A DNA stretch of 64,000 nt from Panax quinquefolius (lineage: Eukaryota > Streptophyta > Magnoliopsida > Apiales > Araliaceae), in contig CM035152.1 in NCBI GenBank assembly GCA_020205615.1, positions 117,588,043 to 117,652,042 of the forward strand, in the 5' to 3' direction. The notes beneath the pieces were generated by a model, which had not been told where the DNA came from, did no database searches, and saw nothing but the letters and a program-made list of their open reading frames with translations. Of this stretch, positions 15,201 to 30,200 are shown piece by piece. How positions within the stretch are numbered: position 1 is the first letter of the stretch; every line of letters begins with the position of its first letter. The position numbers were made by a program, and so were the translations under genes.

Positions 15201-18200
15201 AATCATCTAATTGACAAAATTGAAAGGTGAATCACCGAAGTGAAATATGGTCTATAGTTTAGGATAGTAAATCATATTTAAGCCAATAATATTATGCCCA
15301 GCATCAATATGGGTACGTGACAAGGATACAACACGAAATGTGATACAACTTTTTCAGGAAAAACAAGGATACAATATCCTAAGGATGCATTGAAATTTAA
15401 TATATATATATATATATAACACAAGTTTTGCATCAAATATTATCATTTTCTCCTAGTCCTGTGGCTTATTTACTAGCAACTAATTTATCATTACATAGTG
15501 AAAGATAGGAGTCAAACATTACATCAAAAAGACAGTATCGTCTCCAAGTCATAAGACACAAAGCAGCTTGTAAACTAAAAATTAGATTAAGCAAGCTAGT
15601 CCTATCACCGGACAAGCCATAAGATAGCGTTCGACTCCCCTTGCTATCTGGAAGTATTCCTAGAGTATCCAGAAGTATCATTAGAGTATCCAAAAATATC
15701 AAAATTTAAAAAGTTAACAATAATAGAGTTGAAGTATCCGAGAGTATCAGATACATATCCAAAAGTATCCATGGAGTATCAATGTCCATCACGTATCCAG
15801 CACGGATATGTCAACCTCCAAGAAGTGTCCCTTCATAGATAATATTCATATATTCTGAATATATGTTCCTGGGCCATACATTACATCAGATAATAGCTAT
15901 CCACCGGCTTTAAGGCTTAAAATAAATGACTTGAATCACAGATGAAATCAGGGCATGATAGAGGAGCTTGCAAATGTGTAAATGGGAAGAATTTAAAACA
16001 TAGCGATGAGTTTCTGATCCATTTTGCAAGCATTAGCGAACATCTTGAAAGATATTAATATTGCCCCCATGAATGTACACGGTAACTAGAAGAGTTCCAC
16101 TAGGGTAAAAACACATGGCTGATATGGTAGGTTCCTAAACTGTCACTAGAGCCCTAAACATAATATTTCTTATGACTACCATGTGTAGGAGTTTCAGGGC
16201 ATGTGTCGCAATCCCAGTCTTGAAAGCTCATGCCATCCGTTAGTTCTGATTCCAAGGTTAAAACAGATTCTGGATCAGTATTAACTGCATCCTTCTCTTC
16301 AAATCTCATAACAATTTTCTTGAGCTCTTGCAGTCCCTCTTGTTCAAAGAAGGAAAGATGCCTCTTCGGAGCATCCATTATAGAGCAAGCATTAGAATGG
16401 AGGTCTGCCTAAACAGCCCCTTCAAAAACTAGGATTTCAATGGTTAGGTCAGATTTGTCTACCCAAGGGTCTGGTATTGTAGTCCATACCCTTTTGGACT
16501 GCATTGGATGGTAAACAACACCTTGAATGCCTCCCCCTTTCTCAAGAAGATCTGTATAGAGCTTGTGGCCATGTAGAGTTGGAATTATAGTGTTGTGTGA
16601 TCATTTTCGGGCCCGATTTGCAGCATGTGAGGCTGCTTTAACAGCAAGTTCTCTTCTGTAGTTCAGGAAGTTTAAACACTTCCTCCTACTTCATGAATCC
16701 TTCCTTCACTTCAGATTTGATCCTCTTGACTTATTTTCTTGACTGAGCTTCATTACTAAAGGAGGTTGCAATCCCTCCTTGGTTGTTTAAGTATTTTGTT
16801 GCAGCCCTTGAGGTTCATTAACTTCTTGGTCATCATCGTACGCAGTGGCTGCACGATACCAGAAATCATTTTCATGTTCAGCCTCTTCAAACTTGGGACA
16901 ATTGTAACATGCCTCAAGGAAGTATTCTGGAACAATAAATATCCCAATATTGAGAACCTCCTTGGATAATGGAAAGAATGCTGTCCACCACAAGGATAGT
17001 AAACCTCCCTTTCTTTACTCTTTCCTTGGATCATAATCAGTTTTCTTGAAACTTCTATGGAAACAATTGTAGTTTGAGGTTTAACTTAATCAATCATGGT
17101 AGTTTTGGTTTGGAGAGGGTAGAATAATAACTATTTCAGTTGTTGGTAGGGTTATAAGGATTGGATATGTGGGTCAGGTTTTTTAAGGTTTGTAGCATCT
17201 TCAATATCCGTATTAGAGTATGCCGTTGAAGTCAAATCTGCCATTTCTCCCATATCACGTATTGACTCTTCGTTGTATAATGGAGGCTCATCATACCATG
17301 ATTCTGCATCATTTTATGGATCACCTTCATAGTTCATACATAGGATCCTCATCAAATATTGGAGTGCCCTTGAAATCAGATTCTTCCTTATTTTCTGATT
17401 CCTCCTCTTCATCTTCTTGCCGCCTTCTTTCTTTAGCAGCATGGAGAGGATCTCAATAAATTCCCTTCCTTGTTCAGTTATCCATCCTCTTCTTCCTTGG
17501 GTAAAAAGGTAGGCAAACTCTTCATTAGGCCTTTATCGACTTTGCCTATTAGGCCATTCAGTTCAGCCACGAAATTTTCCATCCTATCCTACATTTTCTG
17601 AAATCTCGTATTGATAAATACTCTGAAACTTGATAAATACTCTGAAACTTAAGAAATCGTGCTGCAATAGGTTGTAAAAGGTGGTTTGGAATTATCCAGC
17701 CATGACTTATAAAAATAGAAGGCAAGATATAGAACAATTAGACCTCTGAGTATGAAAAACATTTTTTTTTTTTGATAAAAGAAGAAATTTTATTAATAGA
17801 AAAGAAAGGATATGAAAAAAAGGAGAATAAGAAGTCCACCCTCAACAGAGTAAAAAACAAAAATAAAAAAGAGCACTTAAAAAAATGCAGCCCTCCAATC
17901 TCTATACAAATCAAACATAGGCCCCCATAGAAGAAGCCCATAGAGAAGCATAGTAAATGATCCCATCATTCAACAACTTAAAAGAGAAACTTCCTCTAAA
18001 CTCTCATTCCAAATTTTCCATAAAATGAAAAAAAAAATGCACACTTCCATAAAATTTTGGCCTCTCTTGTTTTTAAATCCTCGAAAATGAACTAGCAACA
18101 AATCTTTCATTGAACCCGGACAAACCCACTCCTCTCCTAACACTCCAAAGATATGAGTTCCACAAACCCCAAGCAACAGGACAGTGCAAAAATAAATGAG

Positions 18201-21200
18201 CATGAGTCTCATTACTCCGCTTGCACATGCCCCTAAACTCTTGATACAAAAAACCAAAAACTATGATCCATGTTGGCAAATAAACAACAATAGAAAATGT
18301 CACCTAACAAATCCTTCCTTATCCACCATCTGACAATCCAATAGAGTACCTCCCTGCCCATTCTGCCATCTAAACAGAACCTCTTCACCCTCTGAAAGAC
18401 CCACAAGCTCTGAACAACGTATTATTGCATACTAGCCATCTTGATCTCTTGCAAGCACACAAAACTGAGATAGTGGACTGGACAATTAAGGAGAAATAAA
18501 GGATTAAAAGGGGAAGAGAGAATGAGGGAGCCAGAGAGAGACCATGCACCCCATTCATAATTAGGGAAGAGAGAGATGATAGTGATACAAAGACGGTAGA
18601 AATATATTGAATCTGTTATATTTGGTGCCATATAGGACAGAGAGATGAAGCAACTGTTCATTGTCTTCCATATTATAAAAGCTTGGTCTAAATGAATTTA
18701 TGTTGTAAGGTTAAAGGAATGAATGATGTGCACCCATGTGATGCATAATTGTACTCTATAAACAAGTTAAGATAGTTTGCTCAGCTTGTCAATAAATATA
18801 TAAGATCTCCCATACCTCAGTGAGTTCACTTCCAAAATAACATGATCCTGTTTAACATTTTCCTTGACAGCTCTTAGGAAAGTTGCTTCAACCTTCAAAA
18901 GAGAAAATGTAGACATGAACTTCAATTCAAACCATATACAGTTATTAACAACATCCCGGTAATAACAAACCTCTTTCTCAAAGTATACAGAGTCATCTGT
19001 AACATCTTCAATATCATCAAAGTCAGAATCACTAATAATACGGTCAGGTTCCAACTCTCCCGAAAGTGGAAGAAGATTGACATCCTCCAGATCACCATTT
19101 GGAGCTAGCGGAACCTCAACAAGTTTATCTGCAGGAATTGGTGCCACTGAATACCTCCATTCTTCATGCCCTCCTTCACTAACTGACCAAATGAAACCAA
19201 CCCCATTGTTACCAACCTGATAGATAGATAGACTGGTTAGAGAGCATAAATAGAAGAAAAAAACAAATATATATATATATAGACACATCCATATAATAAA
19301 TCACCAATTTACAGAATAGTTCAAGGGAGGAGATGCACTCTATGGAATTCTAAAACCAACGATGCATCATCTCAATTTTTTCCATCTAATGTCCTATTTA
19401 AATTTTTTAAAATTTCCTGATACAGGAGAAGGTTTACAACAAAGAGAGAAGGGCAGGGGCACATCTAGAGCTATGAAGAGTTTTTTTTTGTGTATGCGCG
19501 ATTAAAATACAAATCTCACCACATACGTTACAATTAGGTTTGCACCCTAAAGTACTAAACTTAAAAATGTGTCTACTTGCACACTAACATTCAATTTTTA
19601 AAACAATTACCACCCTACCGATTCTCAGCCGGTCAAAACTGACTGTGAGCTCCATCATTCAACCTTTTTAAGGGTAAAATAGGAACTACAAGTTTTAAAA
19701 AAAATAAAAGCAACAAAATTTTGTAATAAAAAATATTCAAATATTTGAAAACCTCGAAACCCAAATCTTAACCCCAAACTCAAACCCAAAACCTAAAAGT
19801 ATTTGGTAAATAAAAATTAATGTAGTAAATAGATATAAATAAATATTTAATAAATAAAAATTAAAATGATAAATATTATTTAAAATAAAGGTATTTCATA
19901 AATAAAAATTAAAATGGTAAAATAATTTTTAAGAGTAAAGTTACTTGATACAGAAAAAAAAATTAAAAAAAGAAAATTAGTTTTAATGCTTAAATTATGA
20001 AACAAATAATTAAAAAATTTCACTCAGACGTTAAAAGTTTGATGAATAAAAATTCAAATAGCAACAAAAAAAAACTCAATCTTGTATATGTTCTCTCTTC
20101 TCCCTCCATTTTCCTTCTCTCTAGCCCTAGCAAAACCTAGAACTCCTCCGACGAAGCACATAAAAGGACGAAAGAAGTAGAACTACTGCTATTTCGCCGA
20201 AGCTGAGCAACTTGTGTAGACCCAAAAATAAAAACCCGCTTTTTTGCAAAACCATAGTAGTCGGAAAAAAAATATGGGAGGACACAAAGTGGCGGTGTGG
20301 TTTACGATGCCGATCGACAGCGAACTCGTTGGCAGCTAGATCTGAAGTTAAGGAGATCAACAATGGACCTTCTCCCCAACCTGGTCACTCCAACTCCATA
20401 ACTTTCAATTTTACCGCCCTCAAAGGTAACCTCTAATTTCTACCCAACCAACAAGTTCATACACACAATTGACGAACCCGAACGATTTGGAGATTCTAGA
20501 ACTATTTAAGTTATGTGTTGGAAAACTGGAAGGTTTTATAGGTAGAGAGTTTAGGAGCATATTGAAACTTAAAAGAATGCCTAATTTGAAAGATTAAAAT
20601 TCATCCAAAACTAGGAAACCAAATTGATATGAATTTGGGGGTCTCTCTAAAGTTATTAGGTTACTAATGTACAAGATAATGATGGTGGAGGTATGATGGT
20701 GATGGTGCTAAGATGGAGTGGTGTATTGTTAATGGTGAAAGGAAGAAAGAAATGATGGTTAAAGAGAGAGATTACAAGTACGAATTAGGATTTTGATAAA
20801 GGAAAACTTTTTTGTCCGAGACACTGTTTGAGCTGTCATTGATGATGAAATTGTTGCCTTGATAAATTACCACTACATGGTCCACTTTGAATTGCTTAAG
20901 GTTCGAAACTTCAACCGATTTCTCATCATCCTTGTTGATTTCTTCAACTTCATCTTTATATGCTCTCTTCAAACTACTCAATAACCACAACTTTTTCTTC
21001 AGGATCTTTGCATATAGTTTCTTGTCCTTTACCCCTTAGGTTAGAACAAAGGGCTCGAATAGTTGCTTAAAGTCTTTCAAGGGCCTTGTCTATTTCCTAG
21101 TGAGTTTTAATCATAAGCTTAAGGTTGTCATTTCATTTAATTGCATTCACTTTGATGACCTAAAACAAAAATTTATTGTTTTATCTTTTTTCCCTCTTTT

Positions 21201-24200
21201 ATTTTCTACACTCACTGTTGATGTTTACTTCAGACTATTTTATTAGTCGATGATCTTACTAAAATATATAGTTAAATACGAGTAAATCTGTGAATTCTAA
21301 AAGTTCATGGATAGTTTTTGATATATTGAGGATTCTGGGACCAAGGGTTGAATTGTTTTTCAGTCAAAGGGATTTGGTTGCAACTTTGCATAATGGAATA
21401 AAACTTGGTTACCTATGTTTGCTCTCTTGCACACATCAGATGGCATCAGAAAAAGTTGGGGTGGTTTGGCTCGACGGTAAAAAAATTGAACCAACAGTAA
21501 TGGATATTAAGCCCCGGGTGATGATAGCTATGATGATGAATACCCACAGTGGAGCGCTGACGATAGTTCTACTTCTATTCCTTTTCTATCATGACTCGTG
21601 GATTGCTAATAAATAGAAGGCAACACAAACGAGTTTGGGAGTGGTGTTTAGCTTCGATGGCAGGAGGTGACGTCACGAAGTCTACATTTGGGTAGAATCA
21701 GGTCTAGATAGGATGGCAACCTTATATAGTAGGAAATGGAAAGCAGTGAGATCAAGATGACGATATGTTCGAGATTGGGTTTTGATGTAAAGACAAGTTT
21801 AGCTTTGATACCATTTTAATGTGGCAAAAGGTTTATGTTAGAGTTTGCATAAATTTGATGATGAATGTGCTTAATGTATATTTGTACCAATATGATTTGT
21901 TAAGTCCTTATTAATGAGTTGATTCAATGTATAAAGACTTATTAGATTAGAAAGATCAAATAATGTTAGGTTGATCTTGTTAAAGCTGATCTGATGTATA
22001 GTTGATAGGATTTTCAATGTTCGTAAATTTACTCTGTTAATTTGTAATGAGAAGATGGATCGCAGAGTAAGCGCATGATCACACAATATATCATATGGGT
22101 CGCAGAGCATTTGCAGCTGTCATAAAGTTCACTAAAAGTCGTAAATCATACTTCAGTTCATAAAGTGGACACAAGAATCATAAAGTCAAGCAAAGCTCGT
22201 TGAGAAGAACCTGATCGTAAAGTAGTCAAACCTGACAAATTGACTGACATTGAAGCGTTGAAAATTGAAGGTCCTGATGTATGCACCAAACATCCTTGGT
22301 TGAAATCGAAGATCAGAATATGTGTCTACCAGTTAAGTTGGTGAAAGTAACACGTCAAAGGTGTTATATGAGAAAGCAGACTGATGTAACAGGTAAGCTA
22401 AAAAGGAGCTGACACTAAGTTTAAAACGTCCACATCAAGGATCCTAGAATATTTGAGCATTAAATGTGCAAACGGGCATCTAGCAACGAAAAGATTTTCA
22501 ATAGATTATAAAAGGCAACAATGGTTCAAACTGAAAAAAAAAAAGTTTACGAACACCGATCAAAAAGCCAAAACTATGCAAAAGAAATAGAACGAACTCA
22601 ACGATCCTGAATATCTAGTTCAAGCTGCTAAGTACTTGAGAAGAAAAGCTTAACTCCATCTTAGCAGCACCTCTCAACAAGAATCAATCAACAGATCATC
22701 AGAGGGTTGAGAGTCCTTATCTTAGTGACTAAATATCCAAGTCTGCTAGACTTGAAGAGGTCTTAGTGTCCTTGTCTTTGTGACTAAATATCTAAGTCTG
22801 CGGGGCTTGAAGAGGGCAGAGTGTCCTTGTCTGTGTGACTAAACTCTTAGTGGAATTCCTACTCGAGGAGTAGAAAAGTGGATTAGGAGTTATTCAATCT
22901 TCAAACCACTTAAAATTTGTTGCGTCTTTACTTTACTGTTCTTACTTTCCATCTGAATGCTTATATTATTTATCTTGCTAACTTCATAACTGAGATTCTT
23001 TTTCAATCTATAAGGGGATTTTTCAAAAGTCATATTCCGATGTGCTTAATGAACCTGATTAACAAATATTTGATAATATCTTATAAACAATCAAAAGTTT
23101 TAAAAGATTCTATAAGTGCCTTTGGGAAATAATAAGAGGTATCAGAGCAGGTTCTCACGAACACAAAGCTTACACTTTGAGTAAATCCATGGCACAAAAC
23201 AAAAACAGTTATGAGCTTGGTGGTGGAAGTAAGCCACCTCTTCTAAACAGAGAAAAATTTGCCAACTAGAAAGTGCGTATGCAGGTGTACATGAATGCTA
23301 TTGATGATGATCTGTTTGAAGCTGTCCTCATTGGTCCATATGTTCCTACTAAGCTAGCTCCTATAACACACAATCCCAACAAGGAGGTTGTAAAGATGCG
23401 TGAAGAGTGGACAGAGAACGAGAAGAAACGCGTGCAGTTAGATAAAAGGGCCAAAAATATTCTCTTTATGGCTCTGGAAGACGAACTTTTCAAAAATGTT
23501 GTAAAATGCACTACTGCCAAAGAAGTATGGGATGCCTTGTTGGTGATGCATGAGGACACAGAAGAAGTCAAAGAAAACAAGCAATCTCTCCTAACTCAAC
23601 AATATGAGATGTTCACTCATGTTTTTGGAGAAAACATCACGACAACATATTTAAGATTCAACATCCTTCTTAACTCTCTAAGATCATATGGCAATGTATA
23701 TCCCAATAAAGACTTGAACATAAAATTCATGCCAACACTACCAAGCAAGTGGGATGCCAAGACCACAGCTATCCAAGAGTCAAAGAATCTGCACGAGATG
23801 GATGTGCAGAAGCTCAATGGTAATTTACTTACCTACAAGTTGAATCAAAGAGCAGAAACTCTTTCTGAGAATAAAATAAAGGACAAAGGTATTGCTCTTA
23901 AAGCTTCTGAGGATGTATCCAGAGCTTCAATTGAAGGTGGAGAAGATGATCGAGACAGATGATGATGATATAGCCCTGCTTGCTCGAAGGCTAAGAAAGT
24001 TCATGTGAAAAAACAGCAACTGGAAATCAAAGAAGAACTTTAACAAAGGCAGCAGCAGAGACCAGAAAAAAGACTCGTGTTATAGCTGCAAAAAGCTTGG
24101 CCATTTCATAGCAGAGTGTACCAAGCCTTTACGCGAAGATCTCAAAAAGTACCAACAGAAGTCTGATAAGAAGAGAGAATATAAGAATTACAAGAAGTCT

Positions 24201-27200
24201 CACAAAAAAGATAGAGGCCTAGTAGCTAATATTTCGTGGAGTGATTCTGAGACGATGACTCCATGTTAATCGGACTCTTAGATTAGTGATGATGAAGAAC
24301 CTCAAGTAGCCAACTTGTACTTATGGTTGTAGAAGAACTCCATCACAACCACTGATCATCGAGAGATCGACATTAGTGAGGTATTTGACTTCAACTCCCC
24401 TGATGTTAATATGGATAATCTTAGATTAGCCTCGCATGATATTACATCTGAATTGCATAGATACATGAAGTTGTTCAGGGTTCTATCAAATGATTATGAT
24501 TATTCTCTTCTTCAAGAGGAGAAAGAGAAAGTGCAAGCGGAGTTGGAAACTACTCTAGGAAGCACTGCCTCTCTATCCAAGCTTGAGGCTGAAATGAGAA
24601 TTTCAAAAAGATAACTGAGACTAACACGTTGAGGGAGTCTACTCTTAACTCTAGAATAGAGGAATTAAAAAAAAACAATCTCTATGTGGAATCGTTCTTC
24701 CTCATCTATGGATTCACTGATCACAAGTCAAAGAGTTGTCTCTAACAGATCAGGCTTGGGGTTTGAAGGTCTATCTTCATCCAACCTAAGTAAGAAAAAA
24801 TCAGTGGAAGCTAACAAAAACGATGCTTCTTCTTTCCCATAGAAGCATTGTGTTTGTGAAATCCAAAGAGGTTGTCGAGCCAAGTATTCTATGTTGTCCA
24901 ATCTCTACTGACCAGATTGTTGTTCCAAAGAATAACAGGTCACACACTTGTTTGAGTTTTGTAAAATTGTAGAGTAAAACCAAGTTTACGACCACGCCTC
25001 GAAAAGTCGTAGAGTTTGGAAATAACTCTGCAAGTCAACCTGGTATCAATCATTGGGACTGGGATCCTTTCCATTTCAAATAAATAGAAACTCTCCATTT
25101 CATGGTCCAGATTTAAAATCCTCTCTCTCCTGTCAGCATGATGTCACATTCCAACACATTTTAAATCTGGACCATAAAATGGAGTGTCTCCATTTATTTG
25201 AAATGGAAAGGATCCTTGTCCTAATCGTAGAACTGGTCCTTACTCCTTACTCAACGAAATTTCAAAATCGTAGAACAGTGTGAAGCAAGGAGTTCAGTCA
25301 AGAAGAAATGTTTATCCTCAACATAAGTTCCAAGTGAGAAGATATCCACACACACTCACACATACAGTATATTAATTGCTATAATTGTCATAAATATGGG
25401 CATAAGGTTGTTGACTGTTATTTTAAGTATATTGCACATCTTAGACCCAGGGTTAGGCAAGTTTGAGTTCCCAAAGTAACTAACATTACAGGACCCAAGA
25501 AAGTATGAGTACCAAAATAAACAATGATTGTACATGCAGGTACCAAGGTCAATGGAATCTGTTTGGTATCTTGATAGTGGGTGCTCAAGGCACATGACTG
25601 ACAATAAGGTTCTCCTGTCCGAATTTAAAGCTAAAGACGATCCAACAATTATCTTTGGAAATAACTAGGGGGGAACTAGGGCTACGGATCTACAGGAAAA
25701 GGAGTTGTTTCATTCAGTTAGGTAGCCTATGTCGATGGATTAAAGCACAACCTACTGAGCATAAGTCAGTTATGTGACAAAGGTCATCAAGTCATCTTCC
25801 TCAACAACCAGTTCGAGACCTGAAAACCAACTCTGTCAAGCTGACTAGATCAAGAGAAGGAAATGTTTATGTGATCAATCTCTTTGAAGTAAGTTCCTCA
25901 GTATCAACTTACTTCTTTTCAAAATCATCAGAAGATGTGAGTTGGTTCTGACATAGGAGGTTGTCCCACCTGAACTTCAAGAACATGTCAAAACTTATAT
26001 CAAAGGATCTAGTCAGAGGACTACCCAAGCTAAATTTCATCAAAGAAAGACCTTCAAAAGCCATCGACTAGGAAAGCGGACAAGAACTCATTCAAAAGTA
26101 AAGTAGTTAACTTTCGAATGAAAGGCCCCCACAACCGCTGGTCTTGGGGCAAAAGATACTCGACTTTGGTCGTAGATGGATGACTATACCATATTTACAT
26201 AGGTATTCTTCATAAGTTCTAAAGATGAGACCAACACTCAATTGATCGATTCTTCAAGCTGGTGATGATGAATGAGAAAGGCGAAAAGATAAAAGCTATA
26301 AAGAATGATCGCATGAGAGAGTTTGATTATTCTGAAATTAATCAGTTCTGTGAAGACAATGGCATTAAACATAATTTCTCAACACCACGAACTCCACGAC
26401 ACAATTAAGTAGCTGCAAGGAAGAACAGAACATTGATTGAAGTAGGAAGAACACTTCTTACAACAGCTCGTTTACCATAATATTTTTGGGCAGAAGTTGT
26501 TAGTATTGCTTCCTATACTCAGAATAGATCTTTGATCCACTCTACGATCAAAAAGACGCCCTACGAGTTGTGGAAAAGAAGAAAGCCAAATATTAGCTAC
26601 TTTCGTGCATTCGGTTGTGCGTGCTACATCCTCAACAATGGTAAAAGATACCTGACAAAATTTCAACCTAAATCAGATGAAGCAATCTTCCTTGGATACT
26701 CTATGGAAAGCAAAGCCTATAGAATGTTCAACAAGAACTCTTTGACAGTGGAAGTCTCTATCCATGTTACATTTGATGAAGGTGAACCAAGCAAAACAAC
26801 TCAACTTGAATAAGTCATAAAGCTGGAACCTCAGATCGCAGAACAAGAGAACCCTACTAACAATGAAACTGAAGCAGACGTGCCAGAACCTACGATCGTA
26901 GTGCCAGATAAAGAAATCGTAGAGTCCCTAGTTCCAAATATGGGAACTCTACGAATCAATGAAGATGCAGAACAAGAACCAAATCTTGAAGAACTTAAAC
27001 AGGAAGGTGCAAGGACTGATGTTCCATCCGAAACCAGATGGGCAAGAGATCACACTCAGAATCTAATCATTGGAGAAACAAATGCACGTGTTACAACTAG
27101 ATCAGTCACTCAAAACGAAGGTTTCTATCTTAGCTTTCTCTCTCAGATTGAGCCAAAGAAGATTGAAGAAGCTCTAAAAGACTCGAGCTGGATCAAAGCT

Positions 27201-30200
27201 ATGCAAGAAGAGTTAAATCAATTTGAAAGAAGCAAGGTTTGGAGGCTGGTTCCAAGACCAAAAAATGCCTCTAAGGAAGAGTTTGTTACTTTTAGAAACC
27301 GGCAGGATGATGCACAGGTGGCTCAGTGCATCATGTTAGCATCCATGAGTAACGAGTTACAACTTTAACATGAGAAAATGGATGTGCCTACTATGTTATT
27401 GCACCTTCAGGATCTGTATGGTGAGCAAAGTAGGTCGACTAGATATGAAATATCTCAAGAGCTCTTCCGATCTAGAATAACCGATGGCACTACTGATTGT
27501 AAAACACATGTCCTAAAGATGATCAACGATTGAGCAGTTAGAGACATTTGGGTTTTATCATGGATGGTGAGTTGAGCTAAGATTTAATCTTGCGATCACT
27601 CCCAACCGCTTTTTCACGATTGTTGTGAATTTTCACATGAACAAGCTTGATGTCGACGCTTAAATTGCTTAACATGTTGAAAAGCTGTTGAGTCACTTTC
27701 GATGAAGAAAGACCAAGTCTTGCTTGTAGATTATTCTTCCAGGAAGCAGAAGAAGGTCAAAGGATATACTGAAAAGAAGAAAATTCCAAGGCAAAAGGAA
27801 AGGCGAAACCTAAGGACAAGAAAAAGATTGATGCCGTTAGCAAAGGAGTTTGCTTTCACTGCAACAAGTCGGAACATTGGAAGAGAAACTGCAAGGAGCA
27901 TCTTGCAGGGCAGAAGCAAAAGAAGCTTGGAGAAGCTTTAGCTTCAGCTTCAGCTACAGATACAAATTTGTTCACGATTGAAATAAATCTTTCTGTAAGT
28001 CAAAATTCTACTTGGGTATTGAGTACCGACTGTGGTTCTCACATATGCAATTCTTTGCAGGGACTAAGCGAAAGTAGAAAGTTGAACAAATGAAAAGTTA
28101 CCCTGCGCGTGGGGAATGGAGCAAAGGTTGCTACATTAACTGTAGGAACTTATTGTTTAGCACTACCTTCTCGCAAATCAATTAATTTAATAAGTTATTA
28201 TGTTCCATTTCTTATTAGAAACATTATTTCAATTCCATTTGTTGACAAGGTTTTAATATTATAATAAAGAACAATAGTTGTTCTATTTATAATGAGAATG
28301 TTTTGTTTGGAATTGGTAGATTAATTGATGGACTTCACATACTTGACTTACATGAAAATATTTTACAAATTAAACAAACTAATAAAAAGAAAAAGGGATG
28401 ATGTGAATAATACCTTCGTATGGCATTCGCACACACTCGGTTATATTAATGAAACAAGACTAAACAAGTTGCATAAAGATGGGTTTTAGAGCCATTTGAT
28501 TTTGAATCATATCCAAATCTTGTCTAATGGGAAAGGTGACTAAATCTCTATTTAGTGGACATGGAGAGAGTTGCAGGATTGTTAAAGATGGTTATGTGGA
28601 CCTATGATAATAGATGCACGATGAGAGTATTCATATTTCATTACTTTCACTAATGATCATTCGAGATATGGTTATAACGTCTCCTGGTACATCACAAATA
28701 AATGGTGTATCTAAAAGGAAAAATTATACATTGTTGGACATGGTGCGGTCCATGATGAATTTTACCGATCTTCTGATATCCTTCTGGGGTTATGTCATAG
28801 AGACAGTTGTGTATCTACTAAATAAGGTCCCTTCGAAATCCATCCCTAGGACTCCAATGAGTTATGGACAGGGAGGAAAACTAATCTTAAACATGTTAAG
28901 ATTTGAGGATGTCCAGCTTATGTGAAAAAGTTTCAGAATGATAAGCTTGGGACAAGATAAGTGCAAATTTGTGGGATATCCTAAAGAAAGTTTAGGATAC
29001 TGTTTTTATAATCCTACCAAGTAAAAGATGTTTGTTTCGCAACACGCCACCTTCTTGGAAAATGAGTTTATCCTTGAAGGGACTAGTGGGAGGAAAATAG
29101 ATCTTGAAAAAGTTCAAGAACCACAAACCACTACAGGTCAAGTGGATGAACCTGTCCAAGTAGAGATACCTTCTGTACCACAGTTAAGTCGTAAATCTGG
29201 AAGAGTACCGAAGATACTTTAAAAGGTATGGATTCATCATAGATGATGATAATGAGGTACGCGTCATAGAGGATGATCCAGTTACATACGATGAGACAAT
29301 GAGTGTAAATGGCTTATGGCCATGAAATCTGAAATGGACTCCATGTATAAGAACCAAGTATGGACTTTGGTTGAACCACCGGAAGGCATAGTGTCGATAG
29401 GGTGTAAATGGGTCTTTAAGAGAAAGACCGAGGCAGATGTCAAGGTAGAAACCTATAAGGCCGAACTAATGGCAAAAACTTTCGAGCAAAGGCAAAGAGT
29501 TGACTATGACGAAACCTTCTCACCAGTTGCAATGCTCAAGTCCATTCCAATTTTGCTCGCGGTTGCAGCTTACTATAACTACGAGATCTGACAAATAGAC
29601 GTGAAAACGATCTTCCTCAATGGAAAACTAGAAGAGGATGTATATATGATACAATCAGATAGTTTTGTTTCAAAAGATGAAACAAATCTAGTCTGTAAGC
29701 TACAATGATCCATTTATGGATTAAAACAAGCTTCTCGCAGATGGAACATCCGTTTTGATGAGACAATCAAAGAGTTTGATTTTATCAAAAAATGAAGATG
29801 AACCTTGTGTGTACAAGAAGGTTAGTGGGAGCGCTGTGACATTCCTGGTACTATATGTTGATGATATACTACTTATAGGGAATGACATACCAATACTACA
29901 ATCAGTAAAGATATGGTTGTCTAAACACTTCTCCATGAAGGACTTGGGAGAAGCATCATATGTATTGGGGATAAAAATCTATAGAGATAAGATCTAAAAT
30001 GATGATTGACTTGACCCAAGGAACGTACATTGAATCGATGCTAAAGAAGTTTAACATGGCCGACTCCAAGAGAGAACTTGTACCGATGAGTTTTGGAGTG
30101 AATCTCTCCAAGAAAATTTCCCCAAACACACCTGAAGAGAAAGATCACATGAGTAAGATACCTTACGCTTTGGCAATAGGATCTATCATGTATGGGATAA

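Noticed and set aside
23266..23580. Minus-strand ORF of 104 codons opposite copia gag
   Set aside because: Antisense shadow of the gag reading frame.
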